From NCBI GenBank assembly GCA_030151255.1, contig JASLED010000001.1, positions 1 through 31,481 on the forward strand: a DNA stretch of 31,481 bases, given 5' to 3'. The notes beneath the pieces are model-generated. The model was not told where the DNA came from. It worked only from the letters and a program-made list of their open reading frames with translations, and ran no database searches. The DNA is from Flavobacterium sp. Its GTDB lineage: Bacteria > Bacteroidota > Bacteroidia > Flavobacteriales > Flavobacteriaceae. Position numbers and translations under genes: made by a program. Below, in pieces: positions 24,494-31,481 of this stretch (its first letter is position 1; each line of letters starts with the position of its first letter).

Positions 24494-24514
24494 TATGTTG
24501 TGTTATTTAAGATG

Positions 24515-24522
24515 CAAAAATA
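24515..24522 (-). promoter_or_regulatory. Promoter -7 element for the purine permease gene
   Basis: TATTTTTG on the minus strand matches TAnnTTTG, 21 bases before the start codon. Confidence 0.55.
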
Positions 24523-24623
24523 GCTAAAATGTTATCTTAATATTTATTATTATGCCATATCTTATGCAATTATTATTCCATTTTACAAGTAAGATTTAGA
24601 TTACAAATTCGTCTGTAAATAAA

Positions 24624-24648
24624 AAAAGCTACTTTTTCAAGTAGCTTT
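24624..24648 (-). terminator. Terminator of the MDR oxidoreductase gene
   Basis: AAAAGCTACTT pairs with AAGTAGCTTTT around a 3- to 4-base loop. Read leftward, the A-run on the left becomes the U-run, so it serves the minus-strand gene ending at 24669. Confidence 0.8.
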
Positions 24649-24668
24649 TAATTTTATATTTTTAAATT

Positions 24669-25637
24669 CTAAATTGTAATAACCAAACGACTTCCACGAG
24701 GAATTTCTTTATTCCAAACCTGATCTATTTGCTCTAAAGGATATGTTTCTGTTTTTATTTTCAACTTGTTTTGAGCGGCTAATAAAAACATTTCTGGAAG
24801 AATTACTTTATTAAAAACAATAAATTCTTCTTTTGTTAAACTACCTATCCCCGAACCCATAATTTGAATATCACAACTTCTTAAAACAGAAGATGTCAAT
24901 AAAATTTCTTTTCCTGCCATATCTCCTGCAGTTACTATTTTTGTGGGAGGACTAAACTCATCTACATGCTTATTTGCTAATGCTTTAATAATATGCTCTA
25001 ATGGTTTTCCCCACAAATAATCAATTACAATATGAATTACATTCTCATGATGAATTTGAGTTATTTGTTCTTCAAATCTTTCGTAATTATCAGACAATAA
25101 AACACTTTTTGTTGCGCCAAATTGGCTCAAACTTTCTAGCATTTTTTTATTTCTTCCTGTTACAATAATTTCATTAGCTCCGTAATGTTTAGCAATTTGT
25201 ACTGCTACAATGCCCGTAACGCCAGTTGCACCATTTAACAATACATTTTGTCCTTTTTTCAATTGCGCTCTAATAATTAATGGCATTGCAGATCCTAATA
25301 CAGCGTTTGGCAAAGCTGCTGCTGTAATATCATCTAAATCTTTAGGTATTGGCGTAAAATTATCAGTAATAATTGCCTTTTCTGCCATCATACCTGTTAT
25401 ACCATGCCCATAAACTCTTGTTCCATTTTCTGTAACTCCTACACCATCATTTCCAACTACAGCAGGTAATTTATCATAACTTGCATAATGACTTCCGCTT
25501 GCACGTAATTTATCTAAGTTTTTTACCGCTACTGCAGTTACATCTATTAAAAATTGATTGGATTCAGTTACTACAGGTTCTTCAATATATCCGCAATAAG
25601 GTACCTGCCCTAACTGATGTAGTATAGCTGCTTTCAT
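24669..25637 (-). CDS. Medium-chain dehydrogenase/reductase, quinone-oxidoreductase-like
   Basis: An NAD(P)H-dependent oxidoreductase of the MDR superfamily, 322 residues, cytoplasmic. The N-terminal GroES-like domain (MKAAILHQLGQVPYCGY ... PAVVGNDGVGVTENGTRVYG) is followed by the Rossmann domain with GATGVTGIVAVQIAKHYGA and IIVTGRNKKMLESL, which binds the cofactor. The zinc ligands of alcohol dehydrogenases are missing (no Cys at the catalytic site, no structural four-Cys lobe), so this is the zinc-free quinone oxidoreductase type in spite of the superfamily's common name. The substrate is unknown. It is a single gene, divergent from the small gene at 25953. Confidence 0.88.
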   Translation of the reverse strand: MKAAILHQLGQVPYCGYIEEPVVTESNQFLIDVTAVAVKNLDKLRASGSHYASYDKLPAVVGNDGVGVTENGTRVYGHGITGMMAEKAIITDNFTPIPKDLDDITAAALPNAVLGSAMPLIIRAQLKKGQNVLLNGATGVTGIVAVQIAKHYGANEIIVTGRNKKMLESLSQFGATKSVLLSDNYERFEEQITQIHHENVIHIVIDYLWGKPLEHIIKALANKHVDEFSPPTKIVTAGDMAGKEILLTSSVLRSCDIQIMGSGIGSLTKEEFIVFNKVILPEMFLLAAQNKLKIKTETYPLEQIDQVWNKEIPRGSRLVITI

Positions 25638-25866
25638 GTATCAAATTTCTTTTTTTAAAATTACATATAATAAATCACTTATCAGACAAAAACTACTTTG
25701 AGTAAACAAAAAAGGGTTTAAAAAACAACTATTTAATTATCAATTAATTACATTTCATTACTATTTGTAAGAAAAAAAAACTTCTCAATCCTTAAAAAAC
25801 AAGGATATCGAGTTAATTATCATAATTGTTTTAATAAAAAAATCAAATATTTTAAAATTTTAGCAT

Positions 25867-25874
25867 TAAATTTG
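25867..25874 (+). promoter_or_regulatory. Promoter -7 element for the small gene at 25953
   Basis: TAAATTTG matches TAnnTTTG and predicts a leader of about 70 bases that contains the 25897-25932 hairpin. Confidence 0.5.
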
Positions 25875-25896
25875 TATAAACAAAACAAAAAAAGCC

Positions 25897-25932
25897 TGAT
25901 ACAAAAATATTTAAAAAACATTTTTTGTATCA
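25897..25932 (+). promoter_or_regulatory. Leader hairpin before the small gene
   Basis: TGATACAAAAA pairs perfectly with TTTTTGTATCA (11 bp) around a 14-base AT loop. It lies between the -7 element and the GTG start at 25953. No T-run follows directly, so it may be a leader structure or binding site rather than a terminator. Confidence 0.45.
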
Positions 25933-25952
25933 TCTTTTAAAAATCAGCCAAA

Positions 25953-26183
25953 GTGAAAAAATTCGCGTTAAATCAACAAGGGATTGCACAAAAGCAACAA
26001 GATATGCTTTTACTACCCGCACTTGAATTACAGCTAGAGTTACAATCTATGCTGTACGATACATCATCTTGGGTATTAGAAAATTTCTATTTATCACCAA
26101 GTCAAATAGAAAGACTAGCTAATGCACCGGAAGCTTTTTTAAGACAATTCAAATTATCTTCATTAGATACATGTTACAATTAA
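25953..26183 (+). CDS. Small unknown protein with GTG start
   Basis: This encodes 76 residues. The start is GTG followed by AAAAAATTC; no in-frame ATG lies between the upstream stop and codon 18. The protein is predicted mainly helical, with a Gln/Leu-rich N-terminal part (ALNQQGIAQKQQDMLLLPALELQ) given here as ALNQQGIAQKQQ then LLLPALELQLELQ, and a C-terminal part LSPSQIERLANAPEAF. No signal peptide, membrane helix or known motif is present. A full -7 element, a structured leader and a 13-bp bidirectional terminator right after the stop make it a complete transcription unit, which supports a real gene. The function is unknown. Confidence 0.65.
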   Translation: MKKFALNQQGIAQKQQDMLLLPALELQLELQSMLYDTSSWVLENFYLSPSQIERLANAPEAFLRQFKLSSLDTCYN

Positions 26184-26185
26184 TA

Positions 26186-26216
26186 AATAAAGCGCTTATT
26201 ATAAGCGCTTTATTCT
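26186..26216. terminator. Bidirectional terminator
   Basis: AATAAAGCGCTTA pairs with TAAGCGCTTTATT (13 bp) around TTA, between the convergent small gene and rhomboid gene. The flanks are A/T-rich, but the T-run is broken. Confidence 0.8.
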
Positions 26217-26232
26217 TTTATTTCTTTTTTAT

Positions 26233-26880
26233 TTAAATTCGTTTCGTTTTCACCATAAATGCAAGTATTGCAATTGGAATTAATAGCAATGCTATAAGTT
26301 CTTTCTGAGCCAATAATAATTCTGGATATCGAATTAACACTAAAACCAATCCGCCAATTGCCCCTCCAAAATGGGCAGAATGACCAATATTACCCAAATT
26401 TCGTTTCATGCCATATACGCTATACAATAAATATAAAATAGCGAAAATATACCCTTTTATACCAATTGGGATAAAAAATAAATAAAGTTTTAAATCGGGA
26501 TACAACAAAATTGCAGCATAAATAATTCCAGTAACTCCGCCAGATGCACCCACTGCAAAATACTGACTTTGTTTAATATAAAGCTGATACGTTAGCACGT
26601 TTCCAATAGCAATACTAAGTAAATACACTGCTAAGAAAAAAACAGTTCCGCTTATAGAAACTACAATAGACGAAAACATATACAAAGAAAACATATTGAA
26701 GGCATAATGCATCCAATCTACATGTAAAAATCCAGAGGTAATTATTCGATGTACTTCTCCTTGTCGTACTTTATCTAAATTAAAATTATATTTTGAAAAA
26801 AAGGAATAATCATTTAAGCCTTTATTGGTAATAAAACCTGTAATCAAAATAATAACTAAAACTACTGGTGCAATATCCAT
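26233..26880 (-). CDS. Rhomboid family intramembrane serine protease
   Basis: An inner-membrane protease of 215 residues with six helices, which cleaves transmembrane substrates within the membrane. The catalytic serine is Ser113 in GASGGVTG (111-118). The partner histidine is His170 in GHSAHFGGAIGG (166-177). The helix-2 motif HxxxN, which stabilises the oxyanion, is HYAFN at 58-62. The early HRIITSGFLHVDWMH is the usual stretch before helix 2. All catalytic residues are intact. Substrates are not predictable. The gene is divergent from the acyltransferase gene; TATTTTTA (minus strand, 26920-26927) could be its -7 element. Confidence 0.92.
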   Translation of the reverse strand: MDIAPVVLVIILITGFITNKGLNDYSFFSKYNFNLDKVRQGEVHRIITSGFLHVDWMHYAFNMFSLYMFSSIVVSISGTVFFLAVYLLSIAIGNVLTYQLYIKQSQYFAVGASGGVTGIIYAAILLYPDLKLYLFFIPIGIKGYIFAILYLLYSVYGMKRNLGNIGHSAHFGGAIGGLVLVLIRYPELLLAQKELIALLLIPIAILAFMVKTKRI

Positions 26881-26939
26881 AATTCTATATTTAATAAAAT
26901 TCTCTAATTATTTTGGGGATAAAAATAGTCTAAATCAAG

Positions 26940-26947
26940 TATCTTTG
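26940..26947 (+). promoter_or_regulatory. Promoter -7 element for the acyltransferase gene
   Basis: TATCTTTG matches TAnnTTTG, 21 bases before ATG 26969. TTTG at 26912-26915 lies upstream, 24 bases away, somewhat wide for a -33 element. Confidence 0.6.
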
Positions 26948-26968
26948 TTCTTAAATTAAGATTAAATA

Positions 26969-27877
26969 ATGAAACTTTTTGTCTATTATATAGCTTATCC
27001 TATTTTATGGCTTATTTCTAAATTACCATTTTCTATCTTTTACTTTGTATCAGATTGTTTTTTTGTTTTACTGTATTATGTGGTGCGCTACAGACGAAAA
27101 GCAGTGAAAGCAAACATACAACTAGCCTTACCTCAGCTTTCTGACAAGGAAATAAATCAAATCCAAAGAAAATTTTATCGCCATTTATGCGATATTTTTT
27201 TAGAAATGATAAAAACAATTACCATTTCTGAAAAAGATTTAAAAGATCGCTACAAATTTACCAACTTAGAAACTGTTCTTGACATTGAGAAGCAAGGCAA
27301 AAGCATTATGTTGTTTTGTGCGCATTATGCCAATTGGGAATGGATGATTATTTTAGATAAATATATTGAGTTTCAGGGCCACGCTGTTTACAAAAAGATA
27401 AACAATCCTCATTTCGATTATTTATTCAAAAAAATTCGCTCTCGATTCGACACAATATTGGTTGAAATGAAAGAAACGATCCGAGTAATTCGAAAAAATG
27501 AAATAGAAAAAAACCACGGACTTTATGCTTTTATAAGTGATCAATCTCCTATGATATCAGATGCAAACTATTGGCAAGATTTTATGGGTGTTGAAGTTCC
27601 TGTTTTTACAGGTGGCGAAGCGCTATGTAAAAAATTTGGAATGGAGCCCATGTATCTAAAAGTTGATTATTTAAAGAGAGGATATTACCAAGCTACTTTC
27701 GTTCCTCTTTTAAAAGAAGGCGAAAATGTAAAAGAAGTTCCAAACTACGAACTTACTAATCGCTTTTTACAACAAGTAGAAAAACAATTACATGAAGCGC
27801 CAGCATATTATTTTTGGACCCATAAACGTTGGAAGCACAGAGGAAAAAAACCAACTAACATAAAAAGTTTTAATTAA
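26969..27877 (+). CDS. Lysophospholipid / lipid A biosynthesis acyltransferase (LpxL/HtrB family)
   Basis: A 302-residue membrane-associated acyltransferase expected to add a secondary acyl chain to lipid A precursors on the cytoplasmic face of the inner membrane. The N-terminal hydrophobic anchor covers about residues 4-38. The catalytic HX4E motif is His119-YANW-Glu124 in FCAHYANWEWM. Other family features are RRKAVKANIQLALP near 42-55, ISDQSPM after the conserved middle strand, and YYFWTHKRWKHR near the C-terminus. Together with kdsB it shows the cell makes LPS with a Kdo-lipid A core. A related ornithine-lipid or other acyl acceptor cannot be excluded. It is the first gene right of the divergent promoter region. 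Confidence 0.92.
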   Translation: MKLFVYYIAYPILWLISKLPFSIFYFVSDCFFVLLYYVVRYRRKAVKANIQLALPQLSDKEINQIQRKFYRHLCDIFLEMIKTITISEKDLKDRYKFTNLETVLDIEKQGKSIMLFCAHYANWEWMIILDKYIEFQGHAVYKKINNPHFDYLFKKIRSRFDTILVEMKETIRVIRKNEIEKNHGLYAFISDQSPMISDANYWQDFMGVEVPVFTGGEALCKKFGMEPMYLKVDYLKRGYYQATFVPLLKEGENVKEVPNYELTNRFLQQVEKQLHEAPAYYFWTHKRWKHRGKKPTNIKSFN

Positions 27878-27986
27878 CTCTTTATAGCACTTCTAAAAAA
27901 TGTTAATTATTCTATTAAAAATAGAGAATTTTATTTTTCTAAAAACGTATTTTGTACCTTTAACTATTACTTCATAAACTATTAAA

Positions 27987-29765
27987 ATGACACATATAGA
28001 AAAACTTATAGCTATTCGATCTCTTATGAAAGATCATGCTATAGATGCATATATCATTCCATCTTCAGATCCGCATATTAGTGAATATCTTCCTGATTTT
28101 TATAAATGTATTGCTTGGACATCTGGCTTTACAGGTTCGGCAGGTACATTAGTTATTACACAAAATTTTGCAGGGCTTTGGACAGATTCGCGTTACTTTG
28201 TACAAGCAAACGATCAATTAGAAAACAGTGGTTTTGAATTGGTAAAATTAAAAGTACAACACGCTCCAGAATACGTAACTTGGATTGCTGATCAATTTCC
28301 TCAAGGAGGATCAGTGGCTTTTGATGGAAACTTAGCTTCACTTGCTGTAGCAAATACAATCAATTCTACTTTAAGTTCAATTGGTTTTTCAATAAACGGT
28401 CATTCAGATTTATTAAGTCCAGTTTGGAACAACCGACCTTCATTACCGCAAGCACAAGCGTATACCTTGCCAACAACAATAACTGGAGAAAGCACTTCTG
28501 ATAAATTGGCTAGAGTAAGAGCAATTTTAAAACAAAAAAGAGCTACCTCTCACTTAATTTCATCTTTAGATGATATTGCTTGGGTATTAAATATTAGAGG
28601 AACAGATGTGCCTTGCAATCCTGTTGTTTTAAGCTTTTTTTATATCGATCAAAATAAAGCTACTTTATTTATTGATCCAATAAAATTAAAAGAAGAAACA
28701 GTTGCTGAATTAGCTTCTCATGGTGTTGAAATTGCACCTTACAGTAGTTTAAAAGCAGTAATTACCCAATTAAATGAAGGAGAAGTTATTTTAATCGATC
28801 CGAAAAGAACTTGTTTTGCAACGTATGATAGCATTCCAAACGGAGTAACTATTAAAGAAGACATCAACCCTTCTACAATGTTAAAAACAATTAAAAACGA
28901 AGTTGAAATTGCGCATGAAAGACAAGCAATGATAAATGACGGAGTTGCTTTAACTAAGTTTTTTAAATGGGTAGAAGAAAACGTAGCAGGAGGAACTTTG
29001 ACAGAAATGAACATTGCTGATCATTTGCAAAGTTTAAGAGCTGAACAACCAGGTTTTAAAGACATTAGTTTTGATACTATTGCGGGATATAAAGATCATG
29101 GTGCATTACCACATTATAAAGCTGAAGAAAAAAGCAATTACAAACTAGAAACCGAAGGTTTATTATTGGTAGATTCTGGTGGACAATACGAAACAGGAAC
29201 AACAGACATCACTCGTGTTATTGCTCTTGGAACGCCAACTCAATTAGAAAAAGATGATTACACAATTGTTTTAAAAGGAACAATTGAAGGATCAATGGCT
29301 ATTTACACAAAAGGAACAAGAGGCTATCAAATTGATGCTATTACAAGAAGACCAATTTGGGCTACATTGAGAAATTATGGACATGGAACTGGACATGGAG
29401 TAGGATTTTTCTTAAACGTGCACGAAGGACCACAAGTTTTTAATCAAACAGCAACAGATATTCCTATCGAAAAAGGAATGATTACTTCCATCGAACCAGG
29501 TTTATACAGAGAAGGTGCGCATGGAATTAGAATTGAAAACTTAGTTTTAGCAAAAGATCTTAATGCTAACCAATTTGGTGAATTTATGGATTTTGAAACA
29601 CTAACTATTTGTTATATCGCTACAAATTTAGTGGATAAAAAATGGTTGGATCAAATACATATCGATTGGTTAAACAATTATAACCAATGGGTTTACAATA
29701 GCCTAAAAGATTTATTATCAAGCGAAGAATCTGCTTGGTTAAAAGAGAAAACACAAGCAATATAA
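27987..29765 (+). CDS. Aminopeptidase P family protein (Xaa-Pro aminopeptidase)
   Basis: A cytoplasmic metallopeptidase that removes N-terminal residues before proline. It has 592 residues, the long three-domain form: two creatinase-like N-terminal domains (MTHIEKLIAIRSLM...; FTGSAGTLVITQNFAGLWTD near 48-67, which resembles eukaryotic cytosolic XPNPEP1) and the pita-bread catalytic domain. The dinuclear metal ligands are all visible: Asp396 (LLVDSGG), Asp407 (TTDITR), His470 (GTGHGVG), Glu503 (SIEPGLY) and Glu517 (RIENL). His466 of the GHGTGHG stretch is also kept. The gene is separate from the upstream acyltransferase (109-base gap) and closed by a bidirectional terminator. Confidence 0.94.
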   Translation: MTHIEKLIAIRSLMKDHAIDAYIIPSSDPHISEYLPDFYKCIAWTSGFTGSAGTLVITQNFAGLWTDSRYFVQANDQLENSGFELVKLKVQHAPEYVTWIADQFPQGGSVAFDGNLASLAVANTINSTLSSIGFSINGHSDLLSPVWNNRPSLPQAQAYTLPTTITGESTSDKLARVRAILKQKRATSHLISSLDDIAWVLNIRGTDVPCNPVVLSFFYIDQNKATLFIDPIKLKEETVAELASHGVEIAPYSSLKAVITQLNEGEVILIDPKRTCFATYDSIPNGVTIKEDINPSTMLKTIKNEVEIAHERQAMINDGVALTKFFKWVEENVAGGTLTEMNIADHLQSLRAEQPGFKDISFDTIAGYKDHGALPHYKAEEKSNYKLETEGLLLVDSGGQYETGTTDITRVIALGTPTQLEKDDYTIVLKGTIEGSMAIYTKGTRGYQIDAITRRPIWATLRNYGHGTGHGVGFFLNVHEGPQVFNQTATDIPIEKGMITSIEPGLYREGAHGIRIENLVLAKDLNANQFGEFMDFETLTICYIATNLVDKKWLDQIHIDWLNNYNQWVYNSLKDLLSSEESAWLKEKTQAI

Positions 29766-29770
29766 AAAGA

Positions 29771-29802
29771 AAAGCGTCAAGATAAACTTGACGCTTTTTT
29801 TA
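29771..29802. terminator. Bidirectional terminator
   Basis: AAAGCGTCAAG pairs with CTTGACGCTTT around a 5-base loop, with A-run and T-run flanks, between the convergent aminopeptidase P and ung genes. The last bases overlap the end of ung. Confidence 0.88.
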
Positions 29803-30465
29803 TATTTTCCAATCGATTGGCTCTTTACCTTTTTCATTCAAAAAGTTATTTATTTTCGAAAAAGGTTTACTTTCATAAAAACCACGATATACTGATAATG
29901 GAGATGGATGAGCCGTTTCAATTACTAAATGTTGCTCCTTATCAATCATTTTTCCTTTTTTTTGCGCATAACTACCCCACAGTACAAAAACCAAATTATC
30001 TCTTTTGGTTGATAACACATCAATCACAGCATCTGTAAATTCTTCCCAACCTTTTTTTTGATGTGATCCTGGTTTACTTTCTTCAACCGTAAGCGTTGCG
30101 TTTAGCAATAAAACGCCTTGTTTTGCCCAAGTCGTTAAATCGCCATTAATTATATTTCTAACTTGTAAATCATCTTCCAACTCTTTAAAAATATTTTTTA
30201 AACTCGGCGGAAGCTTTACTCCTTTTTGAACAGAAAAAGCCAATCCATTAGCTTGAAATGCTCCGTGATACGGATCTTGTCCTAAAATGACCACTTTAAC
30301 CTTGTTAAAATCAACAATTTCAAAACAGTTAAAAATATTTTCTTTACTTGGGTAAATGGTTTTGCTTTGATATTCTTCTTCAACAAAATTCATTAAATTT
30401 TGAAAATAAGGTTTAGAAAATTCTTTCTCCAAAACTTTGTTCCAACTTTCGTTTTTTATATTCAT
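29800..30465 (-). CDS. ung: Uracil-DNA glycosylase (family 1)
   Basis: This enzyme removes uracil from DNA to begin base excision repair. At 221 residues it is of normal length. VVILGQDPYHGAFQANGLAFSV (58-79) contains the catalytic Asp64 in the water-activating GQDPYH motif, with Asn73 reading uracil downstream (QANGLAF). LLNATLTVE (120-128) and HPSPLSVYRGF (186-196), which holds the catalytic His186 and the Leu that replaces the flipped base, complete the family 1 set. The start is fixed by a TAATG overlap with the stop of the upstream gene (30463-30467), so the two are translationally coupled. Confidence 0.97.
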   Translation of the reverse strand: MNIKNESWNKVLEKEFSKPYFQNLMNFVEEEYQSKTIYPSKENIFNCFEIVDFNKVKVVILGQDPYHGAFQANGLAFSVQKGVKLPPSLKNIFKELEDDLQVRNIINGDLTTWAKQGVLLLNATLTVEESKPGSHQKKGWEEFTDAVIDVLSTKRDNLVFVLWGSYAQKKGKMIDKEQHLVIETAHPSPLSVYRGFYESKPFSKINNFLNEKGKEPIDWKI

Positions 30466-31205
30466 TATTCTATATATACAGTCTGTCTATAAGAAACCAC
30501 TTGGCTCGGATCTCTTGCTTCTATCAAAATTTGATTGTATTCATTTAGCCCTTTTTTAGGATTTACTATTTTTTGTCGAACAACCCAAAAAAATTCTTGT
30601 TTGTCAAAATCGAATTCAAAAGTAATAAAATCAATAGGTTCAATTTTCGTTCCTGTTTCTTTAGCAATTTCAAGTATTTTACAAATATCTACAGAATAAT
30701 CAATCGCTAACTTTTCTTCAGTTTGAGGTAATGGCAAATTAGAAATTATCTGCTGATTATCGTTTACTGCAATTCCTACACAATAATTTACACCTTCTAC
30801 CGGCACAAAATCATAATAGAAAAAATATTTGGTAAAGCATCTACTCATATCAACTACAGGATAACGAGATTCAAATTTACGAATACTATCGTAAGCGCTA
30901 ATACTTACTCCTTTAAATTTTAAACGATCTACTAAATCCTTTCCTACTCTTTTTATTAAATTATTCTCTAAATTCTCTTTCACTTTTTGAAAATTAGCAG
31001 GTACTAAATCAATAGGTCTACTTGTATAATGGTATCCTGTGGTTTGCTTTTCGGCATTAACCATATAATTATAATACGGACAATAATCAATAAACGAATC
31101 ACTTTGATAACTCCCACCTACTTTAATTTGCTTTGCAGGAATACATTGAGCTAACATATTTAATGATGTTAATAAAAACAAAAGAGTTAAAAAAGCACTT
31201 TTCAT
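30465..31205 (-). CDS. Exported protein of unknown function
   Basis: This encodes 246 residues with a clean Sec signal peptide MKSAFLTLLFLLTSLNMLAQ, probably cleaved near LAQ-C. A Cys lies just after the cleavage region, and the preceding residues (NMLAQC) do not form a strict lipobox, so a lipoprotein is possible but less likely. Further Cys residues are at about 43, 117, 143 and 177, suggesting disulfides in the periplasm. The middle repeats the pattern of strand-rich sequence ending with VNPKKGLNEYNQI. No family is recognised. It overlaps ung by TAATG and so is the first gene of that operon, but no functional link to DNA repair is implied. Confidence 0.75.
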   Translation of the reverse strand: MKSAFLTLLFLLTSLNMLAQCIPAKQIKVGGSYQSDSFIDYCPYYNYMVNAEKQTTGYHYTSRPIDLVPANFQKVKENLENNLIKRVGKDLVDRLKFKGVSISAYDSIRKFESRYPVVDMSRCFTKYFFYYDFVPVEGVNYCVGIAVNDNQQIISNLPLPQTEEKLAIDYSVDICKILEIAKETGTKIEPIDFITFEFDFDKQEFFWVVRQKIVNPKKGLNEYNQILIEARDPSQVVSYRQTVYIE

Positions 31206-31481
31206 AAATTTTAATATTTATTTAATAAATCAAAAATACTAAAGTTTTTAAATATTCAATAAAAAATAAAAAAAAGTTACTATAACACATAAAAATATAA
31301 AAAAAATAAATTATTAACCATTTAAAATGATTAATAAGCACAAAATAACCATACAATAAAACAAATTCAATATTTAACCATTATACTAATTAAAAAATCA
31401 ATAAATAACAATATAAACTAAATATTAAACACAAAAAAGTTAATAATAAATGAATTAAATAAAAAATTAACTTTATTTAAT
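31206..31481. other. Extremely AT-rich right-edge region
   Basis: No gene is seen. TTAACCATT occurs at 31314-31322 and again at 31374-31382, exactly 60 bases apart. At the edge AAAGTTAAT (31436-31444) pairs with ATTAACTTT (31466-31474), and ATTAAATAA (31454-31462) pairs with TTATTTAAT (31473-31481), giving two overlapping, mutually exclusive hairpins. Because the sequence is nearly all A/T these may be chance. It is probably the upstream region of a gene to the right. Confidence 0.45.

Larger units (their letters stand above)
25638..25952. other. Divergent intergenic region with a leader hairpin
   Basis: About 315 AT-rich bases with no gene. It contains a -7 element (TAAATTTG, 25867-25874) for the rightward small gene, a hairpin at 25897-25932, and a small inverted repeat TCCTT/AAGGA near 25790. 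No convincing promoter was found for the leftward MDR gene. Confidence 0.55.

Noticed and set aside
24494..24620. Purine riboswitch upstream of the purine permease gene
   Set aside because: The leader from the -7 element is only about 15-20 bases and none of the conserved purine-aptamer loop sequences are present upstream.
25953..26183. N-terminal fragment of sigma-54 (RpoN)
   Set aside because: The Gln/Leu-rich N-terminus looks vaguely like the RpoN activator-binding region, but the spacing and following sequence do not fit, and the gene has its own start and terminator.
1..31481. CRISPR array, prophage, insertion sequence or defence system
   Set aside because: No regularly spaced repeats with unique spacers, no transposase, integrase, phage structural, restriction or toxin-antitoxin gene was recognised anywhere in the window.

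Overview
The window reads as chromosomal DNA of a low-G+C Gram-negative member of the Bacteroidota, most likely class Flavobacteriia. The evidence is: Kdo and lipid A genes (outer membrane LPS), a menaquinone gene (menB), a Bacteroidota-type RNase P RNA, family pairings usual in Flavobacteriia (DUF3822 overlapping rsmD, a RecD-like helicase beside kdsB), no Shine-Dalgarno sequences, and repeated matches to the Bacteroidota -7 promoter element TAnnTTTG just upstream of genes. A genus cannot be named from the sequence alone.

Layout. 1-1437: a probable gene tail at the left edge, a small cysteine-containing protein, a strong terminator, then about 800 bases without a convincing gene but with an iteron-like cluster of ACCCGAACA repeats. 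1438-5240: kdsB and a RecD-like helicase on the minus strand, divergent from DUF3822-rsmD, with back-to-back promoters between them. 5241-5549: rnpB on the minus strand, sharing a bidirectional terminator with rsmD. 5612-8535: a PH-domain membrane protein, a lipoprotein serine hydrolase and a choloylglycine-hydrolase-like Ntn enzyme. 8709-10361: a membrane-anchored zinc peptidase, then a membrane-protein gene interrupted by two in-frame stops. 10582-15131: uvrA and a LOG-family gene as an operon, then menB. 15308-18201: a small unknown protein, a 2OG-Fe(II) oxygenase, and a SUI1 factor paired with a nucleoside phosphorylase. 18552-23136: a CoA-transferase, a cytoplasmic periplasmic-binding-fold protein, a membrane transglutaminase-like protein, DUF423 and a DUF4369 lipoprotein. 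23165-31205: a purine permease, an MDR oxidoreductase, a small GTG-start gene, a rhomboid protease divergent from a lipid A acyltransferase, aminopeptidase P, and ung coupled to a secreted unknown protein.

Most of this is ordinary housekeeping content. Gene groups are short (one to three genes) and are closed by clear hairpin terminators, many of them bidirectional between convergent genes. No CRISPR array, prophage, insertion sequence, tRNA or rRNA was found, and no new multi-gene system is evident. The points worth a second look are a UvrA that lacks a normally conserved zinc-finger cysteine, the doubly interrupted membrane gene, the helically phased repeat cluster near 1.1 kb, a composition change at about 5 kb, and a promoter that moves the helicase start 96 bases downstream.
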